A DNA stretch of 62,273 nt. Source: Candidatus Methanoflexus mossambicus (lineage in GTDB: Archaea > Methanobacteriota > Methanobacteria > Methanobacteriales > Methanobacteriaceae). This document shows positions 45,095-54,123 of this stretch, in pieces. The notes under the pieces are model-generated. The model saw only the letters and a program-made list of their open reading frames with translations, had not been told where the DNA came from and did no database searches. Position numbers and translations under genes: made by a program. The stretch spans positions 1 through 62,273 of the forward strand of contig JAISIT010000128.1 in assembly GCA_031261915.1 (NCBI GenBank), in the 5' to 3' direction. The stretch's first letter is position 1. Each line of letters begins with the position of its first letter.

Positions 45095-45835
45095 TTATTT
45101 TTTGTTATTGTTTTTGTAATTTTGAATTGTATCTAAAATTAATCCCAAATCATTAGGAATTAATTCTTCTTTAAATACTCCATAAGGTGTTTTTCCTGAA
45201 GCATAGTTTTCATTTTCATTTGTTAAAAACATTTTTTGTACTTTTTGCTTTTCTTTATCATAAAATGAAACACCTATCAAAACATATTGGAATTTACCTT
45301 CTGGTGTAATTTTATCATCAACTAATTTACCAACAGTTTTCATTTTTACATAAATTCTATCATCTGGCATAATTATATTTTCGGAATGTGCTAATACAAA
45401 TACATTTTTATCGTTTTTTACAGATTCATCTAAAATGTTTAAAATTTGTCCTGTAAAAGAACCTATTGTGTTAAATTTATCAAATCCTTTTTGAGATATT
45501 GTATCTACAAAATAATCTTGTAATAAATAATTAAAATCATCAATTACAATATTTTTGATTTTAGGTGATTGATTTAATTTTTGTATTAATGGTACTATAA
45601 ATTGATAATTATTTGTAGCATATCTATTACCTGTACTAAAATTTTCAATATCTATTTTTTCTCCTTCTTTTATTAAATTATATCCTGAATTTGGAACAGG
45701 CATTCCTTTTGCTGTTGTTGAAATTAAAAAAGTTTCTTTAGGATTTAATCCTTTATGATTTAATTCAGGTATAGCACATATTGAAGTTGTTTTACCAAAA
45801 CCACTTGGTGCTAAAATTAAGATTTTTTCGCCCAT
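45095..45835 (-). CDS. RecA-like ATPase, Sak4-like recombinase
   Basis: The protein has 246 aa. Walker A is APSGFGKT (9-16), Walker B NIVIDD (95-100), then FVLAHSENI as the sensor strand. Size and the lack of an N-terminal domain fit Sak4-type single-strand annealing or RecA-core proteins used by phages with RecB-like nucleases and SSB; both are encoded in this operon. It overlaps the primase gene by 19 bases. A general AAA ATPase role cannot be excluded. Confidence 0.7.
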   Translation of the reverse strand: MGEKILILAPSGFGKTTSICAIPELNHKGLNPKETFLISTTAKGMPVPNSGYNLIKEGEKIDIENFSTGNRYATNNYQFIVPLIQKLNQSPKIKNIVIDDFNYLLQDYFVDTISQKGFDKFNTIGSFTGQILNILDESVKNDKNVFVLAHSENIIMPDDRIYVKMKTVGKLVDDKITPEGKFQYVLIGVSFYDKEKQKVQKMFLTNENENYASGKTPYGVFKEELIPNDLGLILDTIQNYKNNNKK

Positions 45836-46821
45836 AATATTATTTTATTAATTATTTTATTAAAATTTTCTTTATTTTTTAATGCAACATACATATCACT
45901 AACATCTTTACCCTTTTTAAAATTTGGTAAAATAATATTAATAAAATTTGTTTTTGTTGCTAATGATTTACTATATTTAATACCTGCTTCATCATTATCA
46001 AATAATATATATATATTATCAAATCTATTTTTTAGTTCATTAATTACATTTTTATTTATATTGTATCCTTCTCCTTGTAAAGATATACAAGGAAAATTTG
46101 TATTTGAATATAAACATAAAGCATCTTTTAATGAAGAACAAATAAATAATGATGATGATTTTTTAGGTAATAACGTCCATAAAGAAATTACAGATTTATT
46201 GTGATTATTAATCCATTTTCTTTTTGTGACAAATGGTTGATATATTTTTACAGATTTTATGTTATCTTTATATTCATAAAATGCATAAGCATATTTATTT
46301 GCTTTGTAAAAATATTTATTATTGTTTTTTTTAATTGTATAAAAAGAAATGGGAAAAACATTACATTTATTTAATAATTTTAAATCAATATTATAGTTTT
46401 TCCAATATTCATTATCATGTTTTTCCCAATTTCTTTTTATGCAATCAATTTTAATATCACTATTTTTTATATTTTTTGATAAAGTATTACAATTAAATGA
46501 ATCTGATATAGTAACAATTACATTTGTATTTTTTATATTATCAATATCTTTATTAATTTTTTGTAACAATTTATCATAAGTAATATTAAAATGTTTTTTT
46601 AATAAATCTATTAAAGAACCTATTTCATTTGTTCCAAAATCTTTATAAACAATTTTATTATTATAAAAACTTATTCTAAATGAAGGATTTTTATCATCTC
46701 TAAATGGAGAATTAATTAAAATAGGAAATTTATTAATATTTAAATAATAATAAATTATTTCTAATTCAGAAACTTTTTTAAGTAAATCATTATAATTTAA
46801 AGTTAAATTTCCTTTTATCAT
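45817..46821 (-). CDS. DnaG-like primase with Toprim domain
   Basis: The protein has 334 aa. INSPFRDDKNPSFRI (36-50) corresponds to the region after the primase zinc ribbon (usually CPFHxDxxPSF), although the Cys residues are missing. The Toprim core has SSLKDAL (229-235) and LFDNDEAGIKYS (273-284) with the metal-binding DxD. The usual catalytic Glu of the first Toprim strand is not obvious (SSLKD here). It makes primers for phage DNA synthesis and is encoded with the SSB and helicase genes. Confidence 0.75.
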   Translation of the reverse strand: MIKGNLTLNYNDLLKKVSELEIIYYYLNINKFPILINSPFRDDKNPSFRISFYNNKIVYKDFGTNEIGSLIDLLKKHFNITYDKLLQKINKDIDNIKNTNVIVTISDSFNCNTLSKNIKNSDIKIDCIKRNWEKHDNEYWKNYNIDLKLLNKCNVFPISFYTIKKNNNKYFYKANKYAYAFYEYKDNIKSVKIYQPFVTKRKWINNHNKSVISLWTLLPKKSSSLFICSSLKDALCLYSNTNFPCISLQGEGYNINKNVINELKNRFDNIYILFDNDEAGIKYSKSLATKTNFINIILPNFKKGKDVSDMYVALKNKENFNKIINKIILWAKKS

Positions 46822-46826
46822 TTTAA

Positions 46827-47741
46827 TTAAAATGGTAAATCATCATTATCCATATCATTAAAAGATATAGTTTGAGTAGGTTGAGTTGATGTATTACCTT
46901 CAAATAAAGCATTTATTGATTTATTTTCTTTTGAAAAAATGTTATTTTCTACATTTATTTCTGCTAATTTATGCCATCCAAAAATAGTATCTTTGTATGC
47001 ACCTGAAGATTGTTCATCTTGAATAGTTTTATAAAATTTATCATATTTTGCAATTTGATATTTTATAAAATTTCTATTATAAGTATCTAAAAATGTTCCT
47101 TTTTCAGTAATTTTAGATCCTATCATTACTTTAAATTTATTATTAGGAAATTCTTTCAATAAAGAAGTTATTTCTTTATAATTTCCTTTAAATAAATTAA
47201 CTGTTTTTTCTAAATAACATTCTGCTTCTGATTTATCATCAACAGATTGTTTGTTTGGAATATTAAATAAACATTTTAGTAAATTTATTAGTTGAGGTTC
47301 TCCAATATATGCAGGTCTTACTCCATCTTTTGAAAACCAAGATAAATTATCAGGAAATTCATTAGATTTTAATGCTTCTGGTTCAATCCATGTAGTTTCT
47401 CCATAATTATTTATTACTTCTATTTTTGTTTTATCTTTATTATAACGATATTCTTTATTTAAAAATAAAGTTATTTTACTTGTAATTTCTATATCGTTAT
47501 TATCCTCTTTTACTGTTTGATAATAAAAATCTAATCTTACTTGTTCAATTTTTTTATCATCTTTTTCTATTGTTTTAAAATAAATAGGATTTTCTTTTTT
47601 TTCTGAATTATCTTTATTTGGAAATATTTTAGATAATTCTTCAGCATTTGGATTTAAAGCAAGAATTTTAACTGTTGCTATTCCTGCATAATTTTTTAAT
47701 TCAAACTCTTTTTCTGCACTTTGTTTAATTTTTACTGCCAT
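46827..47741 (-). CDS. Single-stranded DNA-binding protein (SSB-like)
   Basis: The protein has 304 aa. It ends FNDMDNDDLPF, the acidic-hydrophobic tail used by SSB proteins to dock replication partners. A beta-rich core (VRLDFYYQTVKEDNNDIEITSKITLFL) and a Ser/Thr/Gln linker precede it. It is encoded between primase and nuclease genes. The fold was not proven, but tail, size and context agree with the long SSB-type proteins of crAss-like phages. Confidence 0.65.
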   Translation of the reverse strand: MAVKIKQSAEKEFELKNYAGIATVKILALNPNAEELSKIFPNKDNSEKKENPIYFKTIEKDDKKIEQVRLDFYYQTVKEDNNDIEITSKITLFLNKEYRYNKDKTKIEVINNYGETTWIEPEALKSNEFPDNLSWFSKDGVRPAYIGEPQLINLLKCLFNIPNKQSVDDKSEAECYLEKTVNLFKGNYKEITSLLKEFPNNKFKVMIGSKITEKGTFLDTYNRNFIKYQIAKYDKFYKTIQDEQSSGAYKDTIFGWHKLAEINVENNIFSKENKSINALFEGNTSTQPTQTISFNDMDNDDLPF

Positions 47742-47753
47742 AATTTATATTAT

Positions 47754-48785
47754 TTATATGAATTTTATACATTGGTCTATATTAATACTTTTGTCTTCGC
47801 TTCTAATTTCTTCTATTTCTTTTGGATAATCTACTTCATTATGTAAATAATAATCTAATTCTTCTAATATTTGATAAGTATAGTTTTTATTAATAGGTTT
47901 TCCAAAACGATAAAAATAAATATCATTATCTATATTGTCTGTAAATATTAATGGTTTTAAATTATCTTTATTGATAACAATAAATTTAAAAGGCAATATA
48001 GTATAATTAGACAAATCAGATATTATAGTATTGTGCAATATATTAGAATATAATGTAGATTGAATATAATAATTATATTTTAAATATGATTCTCCAAATT
48101 TCCATTCATCATTTGAAGTTGTTTTAAAATCTATTGGTTGAATAGTTTTATTATTATGATCAACAATAATATAATCTATCATACATTTTACATGTATATC
48201 ATTGTATTTTGATTTAAATTTTAATTGATAAAAATATTCACAATTTTCATTTTCAAGAAAATAATGTTTTGTTTCATTTGAATTTAAAATAGTCTTAACA
48301 CAATCAATTACTTGATTATATATTTCAGATGTTATAATATCTTTACCATAATTATTTGCATAAAATAAATAATATTCATTTATTTCATCTTTTATTTTTT
48401 GTGCTCTACTTTTATCATATCTTGAATTAGCATAATAATCATTTTCTATTCCAATATTAGATATAATATCATCATTTAATTTATCTAATGATAAAACTTG
48501 AAAATTATTATAAATTGTTTTTACTATAGATAATAATTTTTCTGATGGATGTTCATCATCATAAATTACAAACAAATTATTGAAGTTTTGTTTATCTGTT
48601 AATAATGTATCAAACACTTTACCAAATAATAATGATGGACTTTCTACTTTATCAAATAAAGTATTTAATTTTCCAAATCCTTCATTAACAAATTTTGATA
48701 ATGTAGAATAACTATAACAATTTAAATTTCTGTATTCTTTTTCAGAAATATTTAAAGATAATTCTTTTAAATTTAATTTACTCAT
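47754..48785 (-). CDS. RecB-like PD-(D/E)XK exonuclease
   Basis: The protein has 343 aa. YSYSTLSKF (24-32) and LLFGKVFDTLL form the N-terminal helices with the family's G-x-x-x-(H/F) turn. CMIDYI (D204), QPIDFKTT (D219, K221) and YIQSTLYSN (Q242) are the catalytic core. It is a RecB/YqaJ-type nuclease that resects DNA for recombination with the Sak4-like ATPase. The leader is a TAAATAAATAAA repeat with no Shine-Dalgarno. Confidence 0.78.
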   Translation of the reverse strand: MSKLNLKELSLNISEKEYRNLNCYSYSTLSKFVNEGFGKLNTLFDKVESPSLLFGKVFDTLLTDKQNFNNLFVIYDDEHPSEKLLSIVKTIYNNFQVLSLDKLNDDIISNIGIENDYYANSRYDKSRAQKIKDEINEYYLFYANNYGKDIITSEIYNQVIDCVKTILNSNETKHYFLENENCEYFYQLKFKSKYNDIHVKCMIDYIIVDHNNKTIQPIDFKTTSNDEWKFGESYLKYNYYIQSTLYSNILHNTIISDLSNYTILPFKFIVINKDNLKPLIFTDNIDNDIYFYRFGKPINKNYTYQILEELDYYLHNEVDYPKEIEEIRSEDKSINIDQCIKFI

Positions 48786-48793
48786 TTATTTAT

Positions 48794-49960
48794 TTATTTA
48801 TATTTCCATTCTCTAAAAAATATATATTTTGCATCTATATTATTTATAATATTTTGCATATATTTTTCATCTTGTGTATTTTCAAAATAAAATATATATT
48901 GTTCTGGTAAAATACTCCTTAATGTTCGTCCAAATTTTTGTATAAATAATCGTTCTTTGCTATCCAATTGAATTATAATACCATAATCTATATCAACAAG
49001 ATTTTGACCTTCTTGTAGCATTTTAACTGCAAATATACTATTTATTTTTTTATTATTAAAATTATCAATTATTTTTAAGGAATCATTTTTTTTAGAATTT
49101 ATAGAATTTTCAGATGAAAAATACATTGATTGTTCTATTGAAGAGCAAAAACATATAAATCTTTTTTTATTTTTTATTTTATTTAAAAAAATTTCTACAT
49201 ATTTGGTTTTCATATTACCTAATATTATTTTTCTATCAAGTTCTAATCTTAACCATTTATTTTTTTGATATTCTTGTCTTCCAATCATATAATTATTTTT
49301 CCAATATTTTATTTCATTGGTTAAATAATCATATTGTTCTTGTTCAGTACATTTTATATGAAATTCACAATTATTATATTGTTTTTTATTTTTTTTAAAA
49401 TGCCAAAATTCATCAAATGAATTTAATTGATAAGTTTTAATTGTTTCTTTTTGTCCAAATTTTACTACATAAGTTTCTGTTTTGTTTTGATTGTTTAACA
49501 ATAATTTAATTAAAAATATTTTTGGTTCTGGCAATCTATTGTTTTTTATAGCATTATTTAATGAATATTTATTTATAGTAAATTTACCATAAATCATTTC
49601 AATATTTTGTAATGTTATTTTATCAATAGTTGCAGTTAATAAAATAATATCATTACTTTTTATTGTTGCAATAATATCTATTCTATTTTCAGATTGAAGA
49701 TGGTGTGCTTCATCAAAAATAATTAAATCCCAATTTGTGTTAATATATTTTTTTAAAGACGCATAACATTCAATTGTTATATTTATAAATGGATTAAGTT
49801 CCCATTTATTAAATTCTTCTTTCCAATTCTTCTTATGAGCAACTTCTGCTACAACTAATAATATTTTTTTATGAATATCATTATTTGTAATTTCTTTTAT
49901 GTGATCAATAGCTTTTTTAGATTTACCTGTTCCTGTTGCCCAATTATATAGTATTTTCAT
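48794..49960 (-). CDS. SF2 DEAH helicase (UvsW/RadD-like)
   Basis: The protein has 388 aa. Walker A ATGTGKS (8-14), DEAH (83-86), TAT (109-111), then the second RecA lobe with RFICFCSSIEQS, VKMLQEGQNLVDIDYGI and QKFGRTLRS (341-349). All SF2 motifs are present in a compact protein. It likely remodels branched DNA or R-loops during recombination-dependent replication. It overlaps the upstream gene by 17 bases and starts the replication block. Confidence 0.82.
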   Translation of the reverse strand: MKILYNWATGTGKSKKAIDHIKEITNNDIHKKILLVVAEVAHKKNWKEEFNKWELNPFINITIECYASLKKYINTNWDLIIFDEAHHLQSENRIDIIATIKSNDIILLTATIDKITLQNIEMIYGKFTINKYSLNNAIKNNRLPEPKIFLIKLLLNNQNKTETYVVKFGQKETIKTYQLNSFDEFWHFKKNKKQYNNCEFHIKCTEQEQYDYLTNEIKYWKNNYMIGRQEYQKNKWLRLELDRKIILGNMKTKYVEIFLNKIKNKKRFICFCSSIEQSMYFSSENSINSKKNDSLKIIDNFNNKKINSIFAVKMLQEGQNLVDIDYGIIIQLDSKERLFIQKFGRTLRSILPEQYIFYFENTQDEKYMQNIINNIDAKYIFFREWKYK

Positions 49961-50309
49961 TTAATATTTGAATTGGAACATAAAATATTGCATAACTACC
50001 ATTTGATTCTGTTAATATATGACCATAACTATCATTATTATATTTTTTTATTTTTTGTAATATATTATTTACAATATGTAATAATGTTTCTTCTTTCAAT
50101 TCCATTACTTCTTTATATAAGAAAGAATCTTCATTATGATTATCATCATAATAACATAATAAATCATCAAGCAATTCTCTTATATTATTAAAATATCCTA
50201 CAAATTGTTGTTCTGCATTTTTAATAGTCGTATTTGTCATATCTTTAAATTTAGTTAAATGATCAAATATTTCTATTTTATACATATTGTCATAATCTTT
50301 AATTCTCAT
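49944..50309 (-). CDS. Hypothetical protein (121 aa)
   Basis: The protein has 121 aa, helical and acidic (QQFVGYFNNIRELLDDLLCYYDDN), with a short beta end GSYAIFYVPIQIL. No family was recognised. It is coupled by overlap to the helicase gene downstream and to the gene before. Confidence 0.45.
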   Translation of the reverse strand: MRIKDYDNMYKIEIFDHLTKFKDMTNTTIKNAEQQFVGYFNNIRELLDDLLCYYDDNHNEDSFLYKEVMELKEETLLHIVNNILQKIKKYNNDSYGHILTESNGSYAIFYVPIQILNENTI

Positions 50310-50547
50310 AATCTTCGTAAATTTGTATTAGTTGTTTGCAATTTTCTTTAAAAGTATCAAAATTTTGGTCAATAAAATTATTATACATTGTATCTGTCAT
50401 ATATAATAATTCATCAGAATCATATACACCGGTATCATTTTGAACAATGATAGATTGTAATTTATTAAACAATCTATTAAATTCTTTATATTGATCAAAA
50501 TTTTCTTTTAATTCTTTAATTAATTGTTTTATTTTTTGTTTTAACAT
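50299..50547 (-). CDS. Small helical protein (82 aa)
   Basis: The protein has 82 aa, almost fully helical with Lys/Glu/Gln heptads (LKQKIKQLIKELKENFDQYKEF). It may be a coiled-coil dimer. It overlaps the next gene by 11 bases. The function is unknown. Confidence 0.45.
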   Translation of the reverse strand: MLKQKIKQLIKELKENFDQYKEFNRLFNKLQSIIVQNDTGVYDSDELLYMTDTMYNNFIDQNFDTFKENCKQLIQIYEDYEN

Positions 50548-50552
50548 TTTTT

Positions 50553-50876
50553 CTATTTTTGTTTTAATATTTCTTCTATATTTGTTATATATTCTGAAAA
50601 ACTATGTATTACAATACAATATACAGGATATGTGATATGATATAAATGTGGATATATTTCTTTATAATCGCAATCAAAAAGTCTTATTTTTAATTTTTTA
50701 ATTAAATTTTCATCTTTAAGATTTTCAATAATTTTATTATAATTAATATTGTTATTATAATAAAGTTTTTCATTATTTATATCATAAATTTTATTTGAAA
50801 ATGCAAATAATTGATAATGTCTACATTTATCATTTATTATATATTTAGTTATATCTTCTGATTTATATATTTTCAT
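50553..50876 (-). CDS. Hypothetical protein (107 aa)
   Basis: The protein has 107 aa of mixed fold. A Tyr/Asn-rich middle is followed by KKLKIRLFDCDYKEIYPHLY and beta strand TYPVYCIVIHSFSEYI. No family was recognised. It overlaps the upstream gene (ATGA-type). Confidence 0.45.
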   Translation of the reverse strand: MKIYKSEDITKYIINDKCRHYQLFAFSNKIYDINNEKLYYNNNINYNKIIENLKDENLIKKLKIRLFDCDYKEIYPHLYHITYPVYCIVIHSFSEYITNIEEILKQK

Positions 50877-51178
50877 AATTCATAAATTAATTTTTGAAAT
50901 TTAAGTCTAATTTCTGTTATTTCATTATAACTTAATAACTCTGAAATCCATTTATGTTTGTAAATAAAATTTTCAAAATTATAAATATATTTATTTTCTT
51001 GATTTTCTTTATATCCTGTATTTTGAATTTCAATTCTACAAGCATTTAGATTATATATAAAATTACCTTTAATACAATCTAATGCTTGTTTTTCTTCTTC
51101 ATCAAAATTATCATAATTAATACCTATATCTTCAAAAATATTAGATTTGGCAAAAATATGCATTTCTAAATCTGTCAT
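50873..51178 (-). CDS. Hypothetical protein (101 aa)
   Basis: The protein has 101 aa: MTDLEMHIFAKSNIFEDIG, acidic helix, then YNLNACRIEIQNTGY and helices. No recognisable domain. It overlaps genes on both sides by four bases, showing operon membership. Confidence 0.45.
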   Translation of the reverse strand: MTDLEMHIFAKSNIFEDIGINYDNFDEEEKQALDCIKGNFIYNLNACRIEIQNTGYKENQENKYIYNFENFIYKHKWISELLSYNEITEIRLKFQKLIYEL

Positions 51179-51591
51179 AATGTTAATGTTAATTCTATTG
51201 GAATATCTTGAAATTCTGATAATTTTTGTTTTATTTTATTTATAAATAATTCTTTAGTTTGTAAATAACTTTGTTTTTCACTATTTTTAACATCTATAAT
51301 TAATTCTAAATTGCAAAATTTTAAAGAATTATGTTTAGTTAAGAATAAATATAAATGAAATTGTTCAATATTTTTATTGTTTATTTCTTGTTTTATGTTT
51401 ATATATTCTAATAACCATTTATTTGCATTTATATTTATTCTTATAGATTTAGCAAATTTTACTCTAAGAATCATGTTTTCTGGTTCAAAATTATTTCCTA
51501 AAATACAATAATTAGTATTTATTTCAAAAATTTGTGATAAAAAAGGAAAACTTTTTGCACAATAATATTGAGCTAATTCGTGATAAACCAT
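51175..51591 (-). CDS. Hypothetical protein (138 aa)
   Basis: The protein has 138 aa. YHELAQYYCAKSFPFLSQIF at the N-terminus is followed by beta-rich ENMILRVKFAKSIRININ and LKFCNLELIIDV. The end is helix then strand IPIELTLTL. No family was recognised. It is part of the accessory operon. Confidence 0.45.
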   Translation of the reverse strand: MVYHELAQYYCAKSFPFLSQIFEINTNYCILGNNFEPENMILRVKFAKSIRININANKWLLEYINIKQEINNKNIEQFHLYLFLTKHNSLKFCNLELIIDVKNSEKQSYLQTKELFINKIKQKLSEFQDIPIELTLTL

Positions 51592-51605
51592 AATAATTTA
51601 TATTT

Positions 51606-52028
51606 TTACATTCTATGATAATCACTTAAATTTGAACCATTTGGAATATCAATTCCCAAATTATTTGCTGCACATCTTATTTCGTAAAGTACATGAAATA
51701 TCATATCCATTCCACATCCTTTAACTTTAATATTATAATTATCTTTATTAAGATCAAATCCTGCTGCAACTGCTAAAAGACTTAAACTATTTAAACCATA
51801 TAAATATTGATTATCATAAGTTTTATATTTTTTTATAACACAAATTTTGATTTCTCTATTCATGCCATTAGAACTTACTTTTTTAATAGATGTAATTATT
51901 TGTCTATTTAAAGTATATTTTTTAAACATTTTAAAATCTTTTAATAATTCTTCTTTTGTTACATTATTAAAATATTTTTCTGTTCTTTTTAAATATTCTT
52001 CTAAATATTTTTCTTGTTTTTTTGTCAT
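51606..52028 (-). CDS. Conserved phage protein with GMNREI / GCGMDM motifs (140 aa)
   Basis: The protein has 140 aa. A Lys/Glu helical N-terminus is followed by KKVSSNGMNREIKICVI, LSLLAVAAGFDL and KVKGCGMDMIFHVLYEIR. This motif set (SxSGMxRxI...GCGMDMxFHxxY) is widespread in hypothetical proteins of phages of many hosts, with no known function. The core is a small alpha/beta unit; the N-terminal helix is extra. The motif identification is firm and the role is unknown. Confidence 0.65.
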   Translation of the reverse strand: MTKKQEKYLEEYLKRTEKYFNNVTKEELLKDFKMFKKYTLNRQIITSIKKVSSNGMNREIKICVIKKYKTYDNQYLYGLNSLSLLAVAAGFDLNKDNYNIKVKGCGMDMIFHVLYEIRCAANNLGIDIPNGSNLSDYHRM

Positions 52029-52043
52029 TTTTTTTGTATTAAA

Positions 52044-52229
52044 TTATTTTTTTGTAATATATTTACTTGCTTTTTTCATTATAAATGTTATTATTTTATT
52101 ATTAATTATTTTACATATATAATTAATAGTTGCTGATAATATTATAATTATTATATAAAATACTATATATAAAATTGGAATAACAACAATTAATCCAATT
52201 ATTCCTAAAATGATATTAAATAAGTTCAT
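52044..52229 (-). CDS. Small membrane protein (61 aa)
   Basis: The protein has 61 aa. Residues 4-36 are very hydrophobic (IILGIIGLIVVIPILYIVFYIIIIIL), enough for one long or two short membrane passes, and a basic tail ends KKASKYITKK. The inside-positive tail suggests the C-terminus faces the cytoplasm. The function is unknown. Confidence 0.5.
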   Translation of the reverse strand: MNLFNIILGIIGLIVVIPILYIVFYIIIIILSATINYICKIINNKIITFIMKKASKYITKK

Positions 52230-52231
52230 AA

Positions 52232-52900
52232 TTATTTATCATTAAAAATTATGTAATTTGTAAATAAACTATCATCTAATAATTGTTCGTCATACTTATC
52301 AATATTTGATCCATATTTTAAAAAATTAAGAAAATTATTAAAATATGACAACGCATCTCTTTCATCCCAATAATTATAATATAATATTTTCAAAAAATTC
52401 ATTGTCATTTCATTTATATGTTTTACTTCATATAAATATTCTATTATGGCTTCAATATTTCCAAAAGTTTGAAATCTTTCATAAAAATCTTCTATTGAAA
52501 CAATATTATATTTTTTAACAAATTCTTCAATATTTGCTAAATTTTCTTCAATAAATATTTCATGTTCTAATTTAGTAATTAATTCATTTGGTAGTTCTTC
52601 TAATTGATTAATATTATATTCAAAATAATCTTTTGATTGTATATTTCTATTCCATATTTCTAATTTATTTTTTATTATAAATCCTAAATTTGTTAAATAA
52701 TATTTTTGATATACAAAAAAAAAATTATTGTTTTCATTTTTACTAATTATACCTATTTTTGTATAAATAAGTAAATTTTCCAAAGTGAGATATTTTTTAA
52801 TATCTTCATATTCAGCATATTTATTACTAAATATTTCTAATATTTTTAAAAGTTGTTTTGCTTCTTCTTGATTTAATTTTAAGTTATAATTTATTTTCAT
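52232..52900 (-). CDS. Acidic helical protein (222 aa)
   Basis: The protein has 222 aa, strongly acidic in its second half (ELPNELITKLEHEIFIEENLANIEEFVKKYNI). Its ELI...NIEEFVKKYNIVSIEDFYERF theme is loosely like the 240-aa protein at 56838 (DIETITDFLNEYNIETHYQFKQKI), so they may be distant paralogues. An acidic DNA-mimic role, such as antirestriction, is thinkable but unproven. Confidence 0.4.
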   Translation of the reverse strand: MKINYNLKLNQEEAKQLLKILEIFSNKYAEYEDIKKYLTLENLLIYTKIGIISKNENNNFFFVYQKYYLTNLGFIIKNKLEIWNRNIQSKDYFEYNINQLEELPNELITKLEHEIFIEENLANIEEFVKKYNIVSIEDFYERFQTFGNIEAIIEYLYEVKHINEMTMNFLKILYYNYWDERDALSYFNNFLNFLKYGSNIDKYDEQLLDDSLFTNYIIFNDK

Positions 52901-52905
52901 ATTAT

Positions 52906-53340
52906 TTATTTTTTATCTATTCTTTTAAGAAATATTAAATCATCTAAATGTACTTCATCTAAATGTTGGCTAAGTCCATTGTTTGATTGTATGCTTTGTC
53001 CGATGCTGTTAATTTCAATAATTCTTGTGAATGTTTTCCGTACATTCTTTTTGCAATTCTTATCAGCATTAAAAACGACATCTGTTTTATACTCATACTT
53101 TTTAGGAAGTAATTCATTTCTTAATCTTTGATATTCCTCGTCTGAAATAGCATATATATCTTCAGAATTAAGAAAAACAATAATGTGCATATCTTTTTGT
53201 GGAAAACAAATCCAGTTTTCCTCTTTTTCAGAACTTATGCTTTCAATACTATCAATATTTATTATCTCTTTACGAGGTAAATAAAATTCTTTAAGCTCTT
53301 CGCTATATTTGCAGTACTCTAATTCTATAAATTTTGCCAT
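52906..53340 (-). CDS. Beta-rich protein, less AT-rich (144 aa)
   Basis: The protein has 144 aa. FIELEYCKYSEELKEFYLPRKEIINIDSIES and MHIIVFLNSEDIYAISDEEYQRLRNELL resemble small beta domains with an I-x-L...I...I pattern. The second half repeats this theme (RKTFTRIIEINSIGQSI...HLDDLIFLKRI). Codon use is visibly richer in G and C than nearby genes, which suggests recent acquisition. The function is unknown. Confidence 0.45.
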   Translation of the reverse strand: MAKFIELEYCKYSEELKEFYLPRKEIINIDSIESISSEKEENWICFPQKDMHIIVFLNSEDIYAISDEEYQRLRNELLPKKYEYKTDVVFNADKNCKKNVRKTFTRIIEINSIGQSIQSNNGLSQHLDEVHLDDLIFLKRIDKK

Positions 53341-53369
53341 ATTATTTATTAGTATTTTATTTATTTATT

Positions 53370-53840
53370 TTATTGTATAGAAAAATAATCTGTAATATCT
53401 TTAAAAGTAGATGGTGAAACTATTAACTTAACTCCATCATTCATATAAAGATTATATTTAGTTCGAGTATAGTCACCATTTATAGTTATGTATGAAATAG
53501 ATGATATAGATATATAGCAGGTGAATGTTGATTCACTTCCGTTTCTCAATGCATCACACTTATATAAAATTTTGGATGTCTGCCTTATAGACCTTCTTAC
53601 TTTAGGTAGATCTATTACTTGTACATAAAAAGTTCCTTGTATATTAGCGTCCAATATTATTTTATGTACCTCTACTATATTTTCATCAATAAGTTTTACT
53701 TTTAACTTCTCATTAGTATCAATTCCTATAATTGAATGTATAGGAGTAATCATCTTTTTAATACTATAAATTTTTTCATCAGACATTAATTCCTCTATAA
53801 TGTAATCTAATTCTATGTAATCTAATTCTATGTAATTCAT
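53370..53840 (-). CDS. Beta-rich protein with duplicated N-terminus (156 aa)
   Basis: The protein has 156 aa. The N-terminus MNYIELDYIELDYIIEEL contains a tandem five-residue duplication encoded by a repeated 15-base unit. The C-terminal half CYISISSISYITINGD and YNLYMNDGVKLIVSPSTFKDI resembles a small strand-rich domain of the kind that pairs a short beta barrel with a terminal helix. Composition is less AT-rich than average here. It is similar in build to the gene that follows. The role is unknown. Confidence 0.45.
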   Translation of the reverse strand: MNYIELDYIELDYIIEELMSDEKIYSIKKMITPIHSIIGIDTNEKLKVKLIDENIVEVHKIILDANIQGTFYVQVIDLPKVRRSIRQTSKILYKCDALRNGSESTFTCYISISSISYITINGDYTRTKYNLYMNDGVKLIVSPSTFKDITDYFSIQ

Positions 53841-53848
53841 ATTTTATT

Positions 53849-54079
53849 TTATTTTATAAATTTACTACTCTTTAAATCAAACACACCTCTCGGGTAATAT
53901 TTAATAATATCTTCCAATTGACTTTCATCATATTGCATTGCCCATTTTGAACCAAAAAGCCTAAACATTTCTTCTCTTGGGTCTTCTGCTTCAATTTTAA
54001 CTATGCAATCTTTATCTAAGGTTGCATTACCGCATTTATGGACGTGGTCTTGTCCAAATGTAAAATAACTTGTATTCAT
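53849..54079 (-). CDS. Conserved phage hypothetical protein, YFTFGQ family (76 aa)
   Basis: The protein has 76 aa: YFTFGQDHVHKCGNATLDKDCIVKIEAEDPREEMFRLFGSKWAMQYDE is a pattern I recognise from small hypothetical proteins found in many phages. Its G+C-richer codons set it off from the AT-extreme genes around it. The function is unknown; it probably moved in as a cassette with the two genes downstream. Confidence 0.6.
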   Translation of the reverse strand: MNTSYFTFGQDHVHKCGNATLDKDCIVKIEAEDPREEMFRLFGSKWAMQYDESQLEDIIKYYPRGVFDLKSSKFIK

Positions 54080-54123
54080 ATTTTTTCAATTTTAATTATA
54101 CTTTTAATTTAATTTTCTTATAT

